Origin: Calliopsis andreniformis
Lineage: Eukaryota; Arthropoda; Insecta; Hymenoptera; Andrenidae
Reading direction: 5' to 3'
Length of the DNA: 64,000 nt
Assembly: GCF_051401765.1 (NCBI RefSeq)
Contig: NW_027480423.1
Location: forward strand, 3,906,001-3,970,000
Shown: piece after piece, positions 1-11,154 of the stretch
Position numbering within the stretch: the stretch's first letter is position 1
Layout of the letters: each line of letters opens with the position of its first letter
The notes under the pieces: generated by a model
What the model saw: only the letters and a program-made list of their open reading frames with translations
The model's database searches: none
What the model was told of the DNA's origin: nothing
Translations under genes and position numbers: made by a program

Positions 1-940
1 TTTTTCCATCATATAAAACGAATAATTGCAACCAGTATGAAAGTTATGGTCATTTCTACTTTCCGGGCGACCTAGGCTTCACCCTAGGGCGTTGCTCCAA
101 CCGGTGGAATAGCTAGGGCCTTAGAAGTCAATGCCCGACGCATAAAATTCAATAAAAATACAACAGTTTTTACACACTATAACAGGAATAATTGCAACCA
201 GTTTGAAAGTGATGGTCATTTCTACGTACCGGGCAACCTAGGCTTCACTCTAGGGCGTTGCTCCACCAGATGGAACAGTTAGGGCCTAAGAAGTCACCGC
301 CATAAGAATAAAATACAATATAAATATACCAGTTTTTCCATCGTATAAAACGAATAATAGCAACCAGTTGTCTAGGTTATGGTCACTTCAACGTTCCTGG
401 CAATCTAGGCTTCACTCTAGGGCGTTGCTCCACCAGGTCAATCAGTTAGGCCCTTAGAAGTCAACGCCCGACGCATAAAACACAAAGTAAATAGAACGGT
501 TTTTCCATTGTATAAAACGAATAATAGCTACCAGTGTAAAAGTTATGGTCATTTCTACGTCCCGTGCAACCTAGGCTTCACCCTAGGGCGTTGTTTCACC
601 AGTTCGAATAGTTAGGGCCTAAGAAGTGAACGCCAGAAGCATAAAATACAAAATAAATGGAACAGTTTTTTCATCGTATAAAACGAATAATTGCAACCAG
701 TATGAAAGTTATGGTCACTTCTACTTTCCGGGCACCCTAGGCTTCACCCTAGGGCGTTGCTCCAACAGATTGAATAGTTAGGGCCTTAGAAGTCAATGCC
801 CGAAGCATAAAATGCAATAAAAATACAACAGTTTTTCCATCATATAACAGGAATTATTGCAACCAGTTTGAAAGTGATGGTCATTTCTACGTACCGGGCA
901 CCCTAGGCTTCACCCTAGGGCGTTGCTCCACCAGATCGAA
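1..940 (+). repeat. HOR tail related to the B family (about 5-6 monomers)
   Basis: Positions 1 to about 440 match 20083 to about 20522 almost base for base, including the private variants CCAACCGGTGG, the T-run followed by ACA, and CAGTTGTCTAGG. From about 440 to 940 the sequence follows the segment seen near 25650-25980 instead (GTTTCACCAGTTCG, then CCAACAGATTG). The window therefore opens inside an HOR related to the one that occupies 18.6-32.4 kb, in an arrangement most like the later copies. About 17.7 kb of other satellite separates it from that block. Confidence 0.7.
612..622 (+). repeat. Second short palindrome (TTAGG-G-CCTAA), representative copy
   Basis: TTAGG (612-616) and CCTAA (618-622) are perfect inverted arms around a single G. 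The symmetry is present only in monomers ending GGGCCTAAG. The commoner GGGCCTTAG monomers lose the outer pairs. The TTAGGG string inside it resembles a vertebrate telomere unit but occurs once per monomer, so it is not telomeric repeat. Confidence 0.55.
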
Positions 941-1229
941 TAGTTAGGTACTTAGAAGTCAACGCCAGAAGCATAAAATACAATAAAGATGCAACAGTTT
1001 TTCCATCGTTTTACAGGAATAACTGCAACCAGTGCGAATGTACTGGTCATTTCTACGTTCCGGCTAACCTAGGTTTCACCCTAGGGCGTTGCTCTACCAG
1101 ATCGAATAGCTAGGGACTTAGAATTCAACGCCAGAAGGATAAAACGCAATATAAGTACAACAGCTTTTCCATCGTATAAAACGGATAATTGCAACCAGTG
1201 TGGAAGTTATGGTCATTTCTACGTTCCGG

Positions 1230-1258
1230 GCAACCTAGGCTTCACTCTAGGGCGTTGC
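1230..1258 (+). repeat. Conserved inverted repeat (dyad) in the GC-rich part of the monomer; representative copy
   Basis: In this intact copy GCAA (1230-1233) pairs with TTGC (1255-1258), and CCTAG (1234-1238) pairs with CTAGG (1247-1251). An 8-nt loop GCTTCACT separates the inner arms and a 3-nt GCG bulge lies on the right side. Nine base pairs are therefore possible in a single-strand hairpin or a cruciform. The inner arms CCTAGG...CTAGG recur in most monomers of the window, with the loop mostly GCTTCACT or GCTTCACC. Structure formation is inferred; only the symmetry is seen. Confidence 0.7.
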
Positions 1259-2490
1259 GCCACCAGATCGAATAGTTAGGGCCTTAGAAGTCAACGCCCG
1301 AAGCATAAAATACAAAATAAATAAAACAGCTTTTCCATCGTATAAAACGAATAATTGCAACCAGTATGAAAGTTAACGTCATTTCTACATTCCGGGCAAC
1401 ATAGGCTTCACCCTTGGGCGTTGCACCAACAGATTGAATAGTTATGGCCTTAGGAGTCAACGCCCGTAGCATAAAATACAAAATAAATAGAACAGTTTTT
1501 CCATCGTAAAAAACGAATAATTGCTACCAGTGTGAAAGTTAAGGTCATTTCTACGTTCCGCGCAACCTAGGCTTCACCCGAGGGCGTTGTTCCACCAGAT
1601 GGAATAGTTAGGGCCTAAGAAGTCAACGCCAGAAGCATAAAATACGATATAAATAGAACAGCTTTTCCATCGTATAAAACGAATAATTGCAACCAGTGTG
1701 AAAGTTATGGTCATTTCTACTTTCCGGGCATCCTAGGCTTCACCCTAGGACGTTGTTCCACCAGATCGAACAGTTAGGGCCTAAGAAGTCAACCCCAGAA
1801 GCATAAAATACAATATAAATGTAACAGTTTTTCCATCGTATAAAACGAATGATAGCAACCAGTGTGAAAGTTATGGTCATTTCTACGTTCCGGGCAACCT
1901 AGGCTTCACTCTCGGGCGTTGCTCCACCAAATCGAATAGCTAGAGCGTTAGAAGTCAACGCCAGAAGCATAAAGTACAATAAAGATGCAAAAGTTTTTCC
2001 ATCGTATAACAGGAATAACTGCAAACAGTGTTTAAGTTATGGTCATTTCTACGTTCCGGGCAACCTCGGCCTCACTCTAGGGCGTTGCGGCACCAGATCG
2101 AATAGTTAGGGCCTTAGAAGTCAGCGCCCGAAGCATAAAATACGAAATAAATAAAACAGTTTTTCCATCGTATAAAACGAATTATTGCGACCAGTATGAA
2201 AGTTAACGCCATTTCTACATTCCGGGCAACATAGCTTCACCCTTGGGCGTTGCACCAACAGATTGAATAGTTAGGGCCTTAGAAGTCAACGCCAGAAGCA
2301 TAAAACCCTATAAAAATACAACAGTTCTTCCATCATATAAAACGAATAATTGCAACCAGGATGAAAGTTATGGTCATTTCTACTTTCTGGGTAACCTAGG
2401 CTTCACTCTAGGGCGTTGCCCCACCAGATCGAATAGTTAGGGCCTTAGAAGTCAACGCCCGAAGCATAAAATACAAAATAAATAAAACAG

Positions 2491-2822
2491 TTTTTCCATC
2501 GTATAAAACGAATAATTGCTACCAGTGTGAACGTTATGGTCATTTCTACATTCCGCGCAACCTAGACTTCACTCTAGTGCGTTGCTCCACCAGATCGAAT
2601 AGTTAGGTCCTTAGAAGTCAACGCCAGAAGCATAAAATACAAAATAAATAAAACAGTTTTTCCATCGTATAAAACAAATAATTGCTACCAGTGTGAACGT
2701 TATGGTCATTTCTACATTCCGCGCAACCTAGACTTCACTCTAGTGCGTTGCTCCACCAGATCGAATAGTTAGGTCCTTAGAAGTCAACGCCAGATGCATA
2801 AAATACGATATAAATACAACAG
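2491..2822 (+). repeat. Tandem duplication of a single monomer (2491-2656 and 2657-2822)
   Basis: The two adjacent monomers share private changes that most neighbours lack: GTGTGAACG, CTACATTCCGCGC, CTAGACTTCACTCTAGTGCG and GTTAGGTCC. They differ at only a few sites, for example AAAACG against AAAACA near 2675 and CAGAAG against CAGATG near 2793. This looks like a recent one-monomer duplication, unlike most of the window, where adjacent monomers differ and identical ones lie several units apart. Confidence 0.75.
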
Positions 2823-5384
2823 CTTTTCCAACGTATAAAACGAATAATTGCAACCAGTGCGGAAGTTATGGTCATTTCTACATTCCGCGCAACCTAGGCT
2901 TCACCCTAGTGCGTTACTCCACCAGATCGAATAGTTGGGTCCTTAGAAGTCAACGCCAGATGCATAAAATACGATATAAATACAACAGCTTTTCCATCGT
3001 ATAAAACGAATAATTGCAACCAGTGTGGAAGTTACGGTCATTTCTACGTTCCGGGCAACCTAGGCTACACTCTAGGGCGTCGCTCGACCAGATAGAATAG
3101 CTAGGGCCTTAGAAGTCAACGCCCGAAGCATAAAATACAAAATAAATAGAATAGTTTTTCCATCGTATAAAACGAATAATTGCTACCGGTGTGAAAGTTA
3201 TGGTCATTTCTCCGTTCCGGGCAACCTAGGCCCCACTCTAGGGCGCTGCTCCACCAGATTGAATAGTTAGGGCCTTAGAAGTCAACGCCAGAAGCATAAA
3301 ATACAAAATAAATAAAACAGTTTTTCCATCGTATAAAACGAATAATTGCAACCAGTGTGAAGGTAATGGTCTTTTCTACGTTCCGGGCAACCTAGGCTTC
3401 ACCCAAGGGCGTTGTTCCACCAGATGGAATAGTTAGGGCCTAAGAAGTCAACGCCGGAAGCATAAAATACGATATAAATACAACAGCTTTTCCATCGTAT
3501 AAGACGAATAATTGCTACCAGTGTGAATGTAATGGTCATTTCTACGTTCCGGGCAACCTAGGCTTCACTGTAGGGCGTTGCTCCACCAGATCGAATAATT
3601 AGGGCCTTAGAAATCAACGCCAGAAGCATAAAATACAATAAAGATGCAACAGTTTTTCCATCGTAAAACAGGAATAATTGCAACCAGTGTGAAGGTAATG
3701 GTCTTTTCTACGTTCCGGGCAACCAAGGCTTCACTCTAGGGCGGTGCACCACCAGATCAAATAGTTAGGGCCTAAGAAGTCAACGCCAGAAGCATAAAAT
3801 ACAACATAAATACAACTGATTTTCCATCGTATATAATGTATATTTGCAAACAGTGTGAAAGGAATGGTCATTTCTACGTACCGGGCAACCTAGGCTCCAC
3901 TCACGGGCGTTGCTCCACCAAATCGAATAGCTAGGGCCTTAGAAGTCAACGCCAGAAGCATAAAATACGATATAAATACAACAGCTTTTCCATCGTATAA
4001 AACGAATAATTGCAACCAGTGTGGAAGTTATGGTCATTTCTACGTTCCGGGCAACCTAGGCTTCACTCTAGGGCGTCGCTCGACCAGATAGAATAGCTAG
4101 GGCCTTAGAAGTCAATGCCCGAAGCATAAAATACAAATTAAATAGAACAGTTTTTCCATCGTATAAAACGAATAATTGCTACCAGTGTGAAAGTTATGGT
4201 CATTGCTACGTTCCGCGCAACCTAGGCTTCACCCAACGGCGTTGTTCCACCAGATGGAATAGTTAGGGCCTAAGAAGTCAACGCCGGATGCATAAAATAC
4301 GATATTAATACAACAGCTTTTCCATCGTATAAGACGAGTAATTGCAACCAGTGTGAATGTAATGGTCATTTCTACGTTCCGGGCAACCTAGGCTTCACTC
4401 TAGGGCGTTGCTCCACCAGATAGAATAGTTAGGGCCTAAGAAGTCAACGCCAGAAGAATAAAATACAATATAAGTACAAATGCTTTTCCATCGTATAAAA
4501 TGAATAATTGCAAACATTGTGAAAGTAATGGTCATTTCTCCGTTCCGGGCAACCTAGGCTTCACTCTAGGGCGTTGCACCAACAGATTGAATAGTTAGGC
4601 CCTTAGAAGTCAACGCCCGACGCATAAAACACAAAATAAATAGAACGGTTTTTCCATTGTATAAAACGAATAATAGCTACCAGTGTGAAAGTTATGGTCA
4701 TTTCTACTTTCCGGGCATCCTAGGCTTCACCCTAGGACGTTGTTCCACCAGATCGAACAGTTAGGGCCTAAGAAGTCAACGCCAGAAGCATAAAATACAA
4801 TATAAATATAACAGTTTTTCCATCGTATAAAACGAATGATAGCACCCAGTGTGGAAGTTATGGTCATTTCTACGTTCCGGGCAACCTAGGCTTCACCCTA
4901 GGGCGTTGTGCCACCAGATCGAATAGTTAGGGCCTTAGGAGTCAACGCCCGAAGCATAAAATACAAAATTAATAAAACAGTTTTTCCATCGTATAAAACG
5001 AATGATTGCAGCCAGTATGAAAGTTAACGTCATTTCAACTTTCCGGGCAACTTAGGCGTCACTCTAGGGCGTTGCTCCACCACATCTAATAGCTACGGCC
5101 TTAGAAGTCAACCCCAGATGAATAAAATACAATAAAGGAGCCACAGCTTTTCCATCGTATAAAACGAATAATTGCAGCCAGTGTGAAAGTTATGGTCATT
5201 TCTACTTTCCGGGCATCCTAGGCTTCACCCTATGACGTTGTTCCACCAGATCGAACAGTTAGGGCCTAAGAAGTCAGCGCCAGAAGCATAAAATACAATA
5301 TAAATATAACAGTTTTTCCATCGTATAAAACGAATGATAGCAACCAGTGTGAAAGTTATGGTCATTTCTACGTTCCGGGCAACC

Positions 5385-5715
5385 TAGGCTTCACTCTCGG
5401 GCGCTGCTCCACCAAATCGAATAGCTAGGGCCTTAGAAGTCAACGCCAGAAGCATAAAGTACAATAAAGATGCAAAAGTTTTTCCATCGTATAACAGGAA
5501 TAACTGCAAACAGTGTGAAAGTTATGGTCATTTCTCCGTTCCGGGCAACCTGGCTGCACCCTAGGGCGTTGTTCCACCAAATGGAATAGTGAGGGCCTAA
5601 GAAGTCAACGCCAGAAGCATAAAATACGATATAACTACAATAGCTTTTCCATCGTATAAAACGAATAATTGCAACCATTGTGGAAGTTATGGTCATTTCT
5701 ACGTTCCGGGCAACC
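5385..5715 (+). repeat. Two-monomer segment shared with 33108-33438
   Basis: The segment carries GCGCTGCTCCACCAAATCG, a CATAAAGTAC tail, GCAACCTGGCTGCACC (a shortened, dyad-less variant) and CAACCATTGTGG. All of these recur together at 33108-33438, about 27.7 kb away. The flanks differ on both sides: upstream near 5330 against 33050, and downstream past about 5715. Confidence 0.75.
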
Positions 5716-5887
5716 TAGGCTTCACCCTAGGGCGTTGTTCCACCAGATGGAATAGTTAGGGACTAAGAAGTCAACGCCAGAAGCATAGAACACTATATAA
5801 ATACAACAGTTTTTCCATCATATAAAACGCATAATTGCAACCAGGATGAAAGTTATGGTCATTTCTACTTTCCGGGCAACCTAGGCT

Positions 5888-6773
5888 TCACTCTAGGGCG
5901 TTGCGACACCAGATCGAATAGATAGGGCCTTAGAAGTCAACGCCTGAAGCATAAAATACAAAATAAATCAAACAGTTTTTCCATAGTATAAAACGAATAA
6001 TTGCAACCAGTATGAAAGTTAACGTCATTTCTACTTTCCGGGCAACATAGGCTTCACCCTTGGTCGTTGCGCCAACAGATTGAATAGTTAGGGCCTTAGA
6101 AATCAACGCCCGAAGCATAAAATACAAAATAAATAGAACAGTTTTTCCATCGTATAAAACGAATAATTGCTACCGGCGTGAAAGTTATGGTCATTTCTCC
6201 GTTCCGGGCAACCTAGGCCCCACTCTAGGGCGCTGCTCGACCAGTTAGAATAGCTAGGGCCTTAGAAGTCAACTCCCGAAGCATAAAATACAAAATCAAT
6301 AGAACAGTTTTTCAATCGTATAAAACGAATAATTGCAACCAGTGTGAAGGTAATGGTCTTTTCTACGTTCCGGGCAACCTACGCTTCACTCTAGGGCGGT
6401 GCTCCACCAGATCAAATAGTTAGGGCCTAAGAAGTCAACGCCAGAAGCATAAAATACAACATAAATACAACAGATTTTCCATCGTATATAATGTATATTT
6501 GGAAACAGTGTGAAAGTAATGGTCATTTCTATGTACCGGGCAACCTAGGCCCCGCTCTCGGGCGTTGCTCCAACACATCTAATAGCTACCGCCTTAGAAG
6601 TCAACTCCAGATTCATAAAATACAATAAAGATGCAACAGCTGTTCCATCGTATAAAACGAATATTTGCAACAGTGTGAAAGTTATGGTCATTTCTACTTT
6701 CCGGGCTTCCTAGGCTTCACCATAGGACGTTGTTCCACCAGATCGAACAGTTAGGGCCTAAGAAGTCAACGCC
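5888..6773 (+). repeat. Segment duplicated at 11863-12748 (offset 5975 bp)
   Basis: About five monomers beginning TTGCGACACCAGATCG and ending at the AACAGTTAGGGCCTAAG block are repeated with the same private changes: CCATAGTATAAAACG, CCGCTCTCGGGCG, CAGATTCATAAAATAC, and a one-base deletion giving TTTGCAACAGTG. The right boundary is sharp. This copy continues with CGCCAGAAG, the other with CGCCCGAAG. Confidence 0.8.
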
Positions 6774-6917
6774 AGAAGCATAAAATACAATATAAATATA
6801 ACAGTTTTTCCATCGTATAAAACGAATAGTAGCAACCAGTGTGAAAGTTATGGTCATTTCTACGTTCCGGGCAACCTAGGCTTCACTCTAGGGCGTTGCG
6901 CCACCAGATCGAATCGT

Positions 6918-8166
6918 TAGGGCCTTAGAAGTCAACGCCCGAAGCACAAAATACAAAATAACTAAAACAGTTTTTCCATCGTATAAAACGAATAATTGCA
7001 ACCAGTATGAAAGTTAACGTCATTTCTACTTTCCGGGCAACATAGGCTTCACCCTTGGGCGTTGCACCAGCAGATTGAATAGTTAGGGCCTTAGAAGTCA
7101 ACGCCCGAAGCATAAAATACAAAATAAATGGAACAGTTTTTCCATCGTATAAAACGAATAATTGCAACCAGTGTGAAGGTAATGGTCTTTTCTACGTTCC
7201 GGGCAACCTAGGCTTCACTTTCGGGCGGTGCTCCACCAGATCAAATAGTTAGGGCCTAAGAAGTCAACGCCAGAAGCATAAAATACAACATAAATACAAC
7301 AGATTTTCCATCGTATATAATGTATATTTGCAAACATTGTGAAAGTAATGGTCATTTCTACGTTCCGGGCAACCTAGGCGTCACTCTAGGGCGTTGCGAC
7401 ATGAGATCGAATAGATAGGGCCTTAGAAGTCAACGCCCGAAGCACAAAATACAAAATAACTAAAACAGTTTTTCCATCGTATAAAACGAATAATTGCAAC
7501 CAGTATGAAAGTTAACGTCATTTCTACTTTCCGGGCAACATAGGCTTCACCCTTGGGCGTTGCACCAGCAGATTGAATAGTTAGGGCCTTAGAAGTCAAC
7601 GCCCGAAGCATAAAATACAAAATAAATGGAACAGTTTTTCCATCGTATAAAACGAATAATTGCAACCAGTGTGAAGGTAATGGTCTTTTCTACGTTCCGG
7701 GCAACCTAGGCTTCACTTTCGGGCGGTGCTCCACCAGATCAAATAGTTAGGGCCTAAGAAGTCAAAGCCAGAAGCATAAAATACAACATAAATACAACAG
7801 ATTTTCCATCGTATATAATGTATATTTGCAAACATTGTGAAAGTAATGGTCATTTCTACGTTCCGGGCAACCTAGGCGTCACTCTAGGGCGTTGCGACAC
7901 CAGATCGAATAGATAGGGCCTTAGAAGTCAACGCCCGAAGCACAAAATACAAAATAACTAAAACAGTTTTTCCATCGTATAAAACGAATAATTGCAACCA
8001 GTATGAAAGTTAACGTCATTTCTACTTTCCGGGCAACATAGGCTTCACCCTTGGTCGTTGCGCCAACAGATTGAATAGTTAGGGCCTTAGAAATCAACGC
8101 CCGAAGCATAAAATACAAAATAAATAGAACAGTTTTTCCATCGTATAAAACGAATAATTGCAACCA
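6918..8166 (+). repeat. Three-monomer (498-bp) tandem HOR, about 2.5 copies
   Basis: Units begin near 6918, 7416 and 7914. Each carries, in order, a GCACAAAATAC monomer with a GTTAACGTC body, a monomer with AAATGGAACAG and GAAGGTAATGGTC, and a GTATATAATGTATATTTGC monomer. The third unit switches to a different partner after about 8165 (CAGTGCGGAAGTTACGG). Because 498 is the first multiple of 166 divisible by 3, similar reading frames recur at this spacing and look gene-like without being genes. Confidence 0.8.
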
Positions 8167-8996
8167 GTGCGGAAGTTACGGTCATTTCTACGTTGCGGGC
8201 AACCTGGGCTTCACTCTAGGGCGTTGCTCGACCAGATCGAATAGCTAGGGCCTTAGAAGTCAACGCCAGAAGCATCAAATACAAAATAAATAAAACAGTT
8301 TTTCCATCGTATAAAACGAATAATTGCAACCAGTGTGAAGGTAATGGTCTTTTCTACGTTCCGGGCAACCTAGGCTTCACTCTCGGGCGGCGCTCCACCA
8401 GATCAAATAGTTAGGGCCTAAGAAGTCAACGCGAGAAGCATAAAATACAACATAAATACAACAGATTTTCCATCGTATATAATGTATATTTGCAAACAGT
8501 GTGAAAGAAATGGTCATTTCTATGTCCCGGGCAAGCTAGGCCCCACTCTCGGCCGTTGCTCCAACAAATCGAATAGCTAGGGCCTTTGAAGTCAACGCCA
8601 GAAGCATAAAATGCAATAAAGATGCAAAAGTTTTTCCATCGTATAACAGGAATAACAGCAAACAGTGTGAAAGTAATGGTCATTTCCATGTTCCCGGCAA
8701 CCTAGTCTTCACTCTAGGGCGTTGTTCCACCAGATCGAATAATTAGGGCCTAAGAAGTCAACGCCAGAAGAATAAAATACAATATAAGTACAAAAGCTTT
8801 TCCATCGTATAAAATGAATAATTGCAAACATTGTGAAAGTAATGGTCATTTCTACGTTCCGGGCAACCTAGGCGTCACTCTAGGGCGTTGCTCCACCACA
8901 TCTAATAGCTAAGGCCTTAGAAGTCAACCCCAGATGAATAAAATACAATAAAGGTGCAACAGCTTTTCCATCGTATAAAACGAATAATTGCAACCA
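8003..8996 (+). repeat. Six-monomer segment repeated at 10161-11154 (offset 2158 bp, 13 monomers)
   Basis: From ATGAAAGTTAACG to CAACCA the two stretches run in parallel, including CGTTGCGGGCAACC, CGGGCGGCGCTCC and the CATTTCCATGTTC monomer. At 8997/11155 they part: this copy continues CAGTGTGAAAG while the other switches to CATTGTGGAAG, the type seen at 5674. It lies inside the 7739-10160 segment, so the same DNA takes part in two nested duplications. Confidence 0.78.
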
Positions 8997-9950
8997 GTGT
9001 GAAAGTTATGGTCATTTCTACTTTCCGGGCATCCTAGGCTTCACCCTAGGACGTTGTTCCACCAGATCGAACAGTTAGGGCCTAAGAAGTCAACGCCAGA
9101 AGCATAAAATACAATATAAATATAACAGTTTTTCCATCGTATAAAACGAGTAATAGCAACCAGTGTGAAAGATATGGCCATTTCTACGTTCCGGACAACC
9201 TAGGCTTCACTCTAGGGCGTTGCGCCACCAGATCGAATAGCTAGGGCCTTAGAAGTCTACGCCCGAAGCACAAAATACAAAATAACTAAAACAGTTTTTC
9301 CATCGTATAAAACGAATAATTGCAACCAGTATGAAAGTCAACGTCATTTCTACTTTCGGGGCAACATAGGCTTCACCCTTAGGCGTTGCACCAACAGATT
9401 GAATAGTTAGGGCCTTAGAAGTCAACGCCCGAAGCATAAAATACAAAATCAATAGAACAGTTTTTCAATCGTATAAAACGAATAATTGCTACCGGTGTGA
9501 AGGTTATGGTCATTTCTCCGTTCCGGGGAACCTAGGCTTCACTCTAGAGCGTTGCTCCACCAGATCGAATAGTTAGGGCCTTAGAAGTCAACGCCTGAAG
9601 TATAAAATACAATAAAAATACAACAGTCTTTCCATCCTATAACAGGAATAATTGCAACCCGTGTGAAAGTGATGGTCATTTCTACGTTCCAGGTTACCTA
9701 GGCTTCACCCTAGGGCGTTGTTCCACCAGATGGAATAGTTAGGGACTAAGAAGTCAACGCCAGAATCATAGAACACTATATAAATACAACAGTTTTTCCA
9801 TCATATAAAACGCATAATTGCAACCAGGATGAAAGTTATGGTCATTTCTACTTTCCGGGCAGCCTAGGCTTCACTGTAGGGCGTTGCTCCACCACATCGA
9901 ATAGTTAGAGCCTTAGAAGTCAACGCCAGAAGCATAAAATTCAAAATAAA
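8740..9950 (+). repeat. Seven-monomer core found four times in the window
   Basis: The order is a GAATAATTAGGGCC monomer with an AAAAGC tail, then CATCTAATAGCTAAGG, CATCCTAGG with CTAGGACG, GATATGGCC with CCGGACAACC, GTCAACGTC, TTCCGGGGAACC, and a CACTATATAAATAC monomer. The same order recurs near 14382-15592, 35465-36660 and 38119-39314, and partly near 16865-17370. Shared order plus shared private variants indicates copying of a multi-monomer block rather than chance similarity. Confidence 0.72.
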
Positions 9951-10160
9951 TAAAACAGTTTTTCCATCGTATAAAACGAATAATTGCAACCAGTATGAAA
10001 GTTAACGTCATTTCTACTTTCCGGGCAACATAGGCTTCACCCTTGGGCGTTGCACCAGCAGATTGAATAGTTAGGGCCTTAGAAGTCAACGCCCGAAGCA
10101 TAAAATACAAAATAAATGGAACAGTTTTTCCATCGTATAAAACGAATAATTGCAACCAGT

Positions 10161-11154
10161 ATGAAAGTTAACGTCATTTCTACTTTCCGGGCAACATAGG
10201 CTTCACCCTTGGTCGTTGCGCCAACAGATTGAATAGTTAGGGCCTTAGAAATCAACGCCCGAAGCATAAAATACAAAATAAATAGAACAGTTTTTCCATC
10301 GTATAAAACGAATAATTGCAACCAGTGCGGAAGTTACGGTCATTTCTACGTTGCGGGCAACCTGGGCTTCACTCTAGGGCGTTGCTCGACCAGATCGAAT
10401 AGCTAGGGCCTTAGAAGTCAACGCCAGAAGCATCAAATACAAAAAAAATAAAACAGTTTTTCCATCGTATAAAACGAATAATTGCAACCAGTGTGAAGGT
10501 AATGGTCTTTTCTACGTTCCGGGCAACCTAGGCTTCACTCTCGGGCGGCGCTCCACCAGATCAAATAGTTAGGGCCTAAGAAGTCAACGCGAGAAGCATA
10601 AAATACAACATAAATACAACAGATTTTCCATCGTATATAATGTATATTTGCAAACAGTGTGAAAGAAATGGTCATTTCTATGTCCCGGGCAAGCTAGGCC
10701 CCACTCTCGGCCGTTGCTCCAACAAATCGAATAGCTAGGGCCTTTGAAGTCAACGCCAGAAGCATAAAATACAATAAAGATGCAAAAGTTTTTCCATCGT
10801 ATAACAGGAATAACAGCAAACAGTGTGAAAGTAATGGACATTTCCATGTTCACGGCAACCTAGTCTTCACTCTAGGGCGTTGTTCCACCAGATCGAATAA
10901 TTAGGGCCTAAGAAGTCAACGCCAGAAGAATAAAATACAATATAAGTACAAAAGCTTTTCCATCGTATAAAATGAATAATTGCAAACATTGTGAAAGTAA
11001 TGGTCATTTCTACGTTCCGGGCAACCTAGGCGTCACTCTAGGGCGTTGCTCCACCACATCTAATAGCTAAGGCCTTAGAAGTCAACCCCAGATGAATAAA
11101 ATACAATAAAGGTGCAACAGCTTTTCCATCGTATAAAACGAATAATTGCAACCA
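10161..11154 (+). repeat. Second copy of the 8003-8996 segment
   Basis: This stretch lies 13 monomers downstream of its source and is nearly identical. Small differences include AAAAAAAATAAAAC against AAAATAAATAAAAC near 10441, and TGGACATTTCCATGTTCAC against TGGTCATTTCCATGTTCCC near 10836. Its left junction sits inside the common CAACCAGT string, where an exchange between misaligned monomers would be invisible. Confidence 0.75.

Larger units (their letters stand above)
941..5887 (+). repeat. Heterogeneous satellite mosaic, about 30 monomers
   Basis: This stretch has no gene and no single long period that I can follow. Monomer types seen elsewhere occur here in irregular order: the CATTCCGCGC type at 2491-2940, the CACTCTCGGGCG type at 1910 and 5390, and the GTTAACGTC type at 1370 and 5020. 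Neighbouring monomers differ at many positions, so it looks less recently homogenised than the D or E blocks. Confidence 0.65.
7739..10160 (+). repeat. 2.4-kb segment, first copy (second at 13381-15802)
   Basis: The segment starts with TCAAATAGTTAGGG and the private change GTCAAAGCC. It runs through the CGGGCAAGC monomer, the CATCTAATAGCTAAGG monomer and the CACTATATAAATAC monomer, and ends at the CAACCAGT of 10160. The match at 13381-15802 is offset by 5642 bp (34 monomers minus 2 bp). I saw only scattered single-base differences, such as GGGCTTC against GTGCTTC near 8208 and 13850. Confidence 0.82.

Noticed and set aside
51..66. CENP-B-box-like match around CATTTCTACTTTCCGGG
   Set aside because: Only the CGGG end and part of the TTCG end fit the essential positions of the mammalian box, and the central A is missing in the consensus. 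The match is no better than expected by chance.
3821..3850. GTATATAATGTATATTTGC as a promoter -10 or TATA element
   Set aside because: It is a common monomer variant at the usual TATAAAACG position, and nothing gene-like follows it. The CACTATATAAATAC variant is reported separately only as a weak lead.
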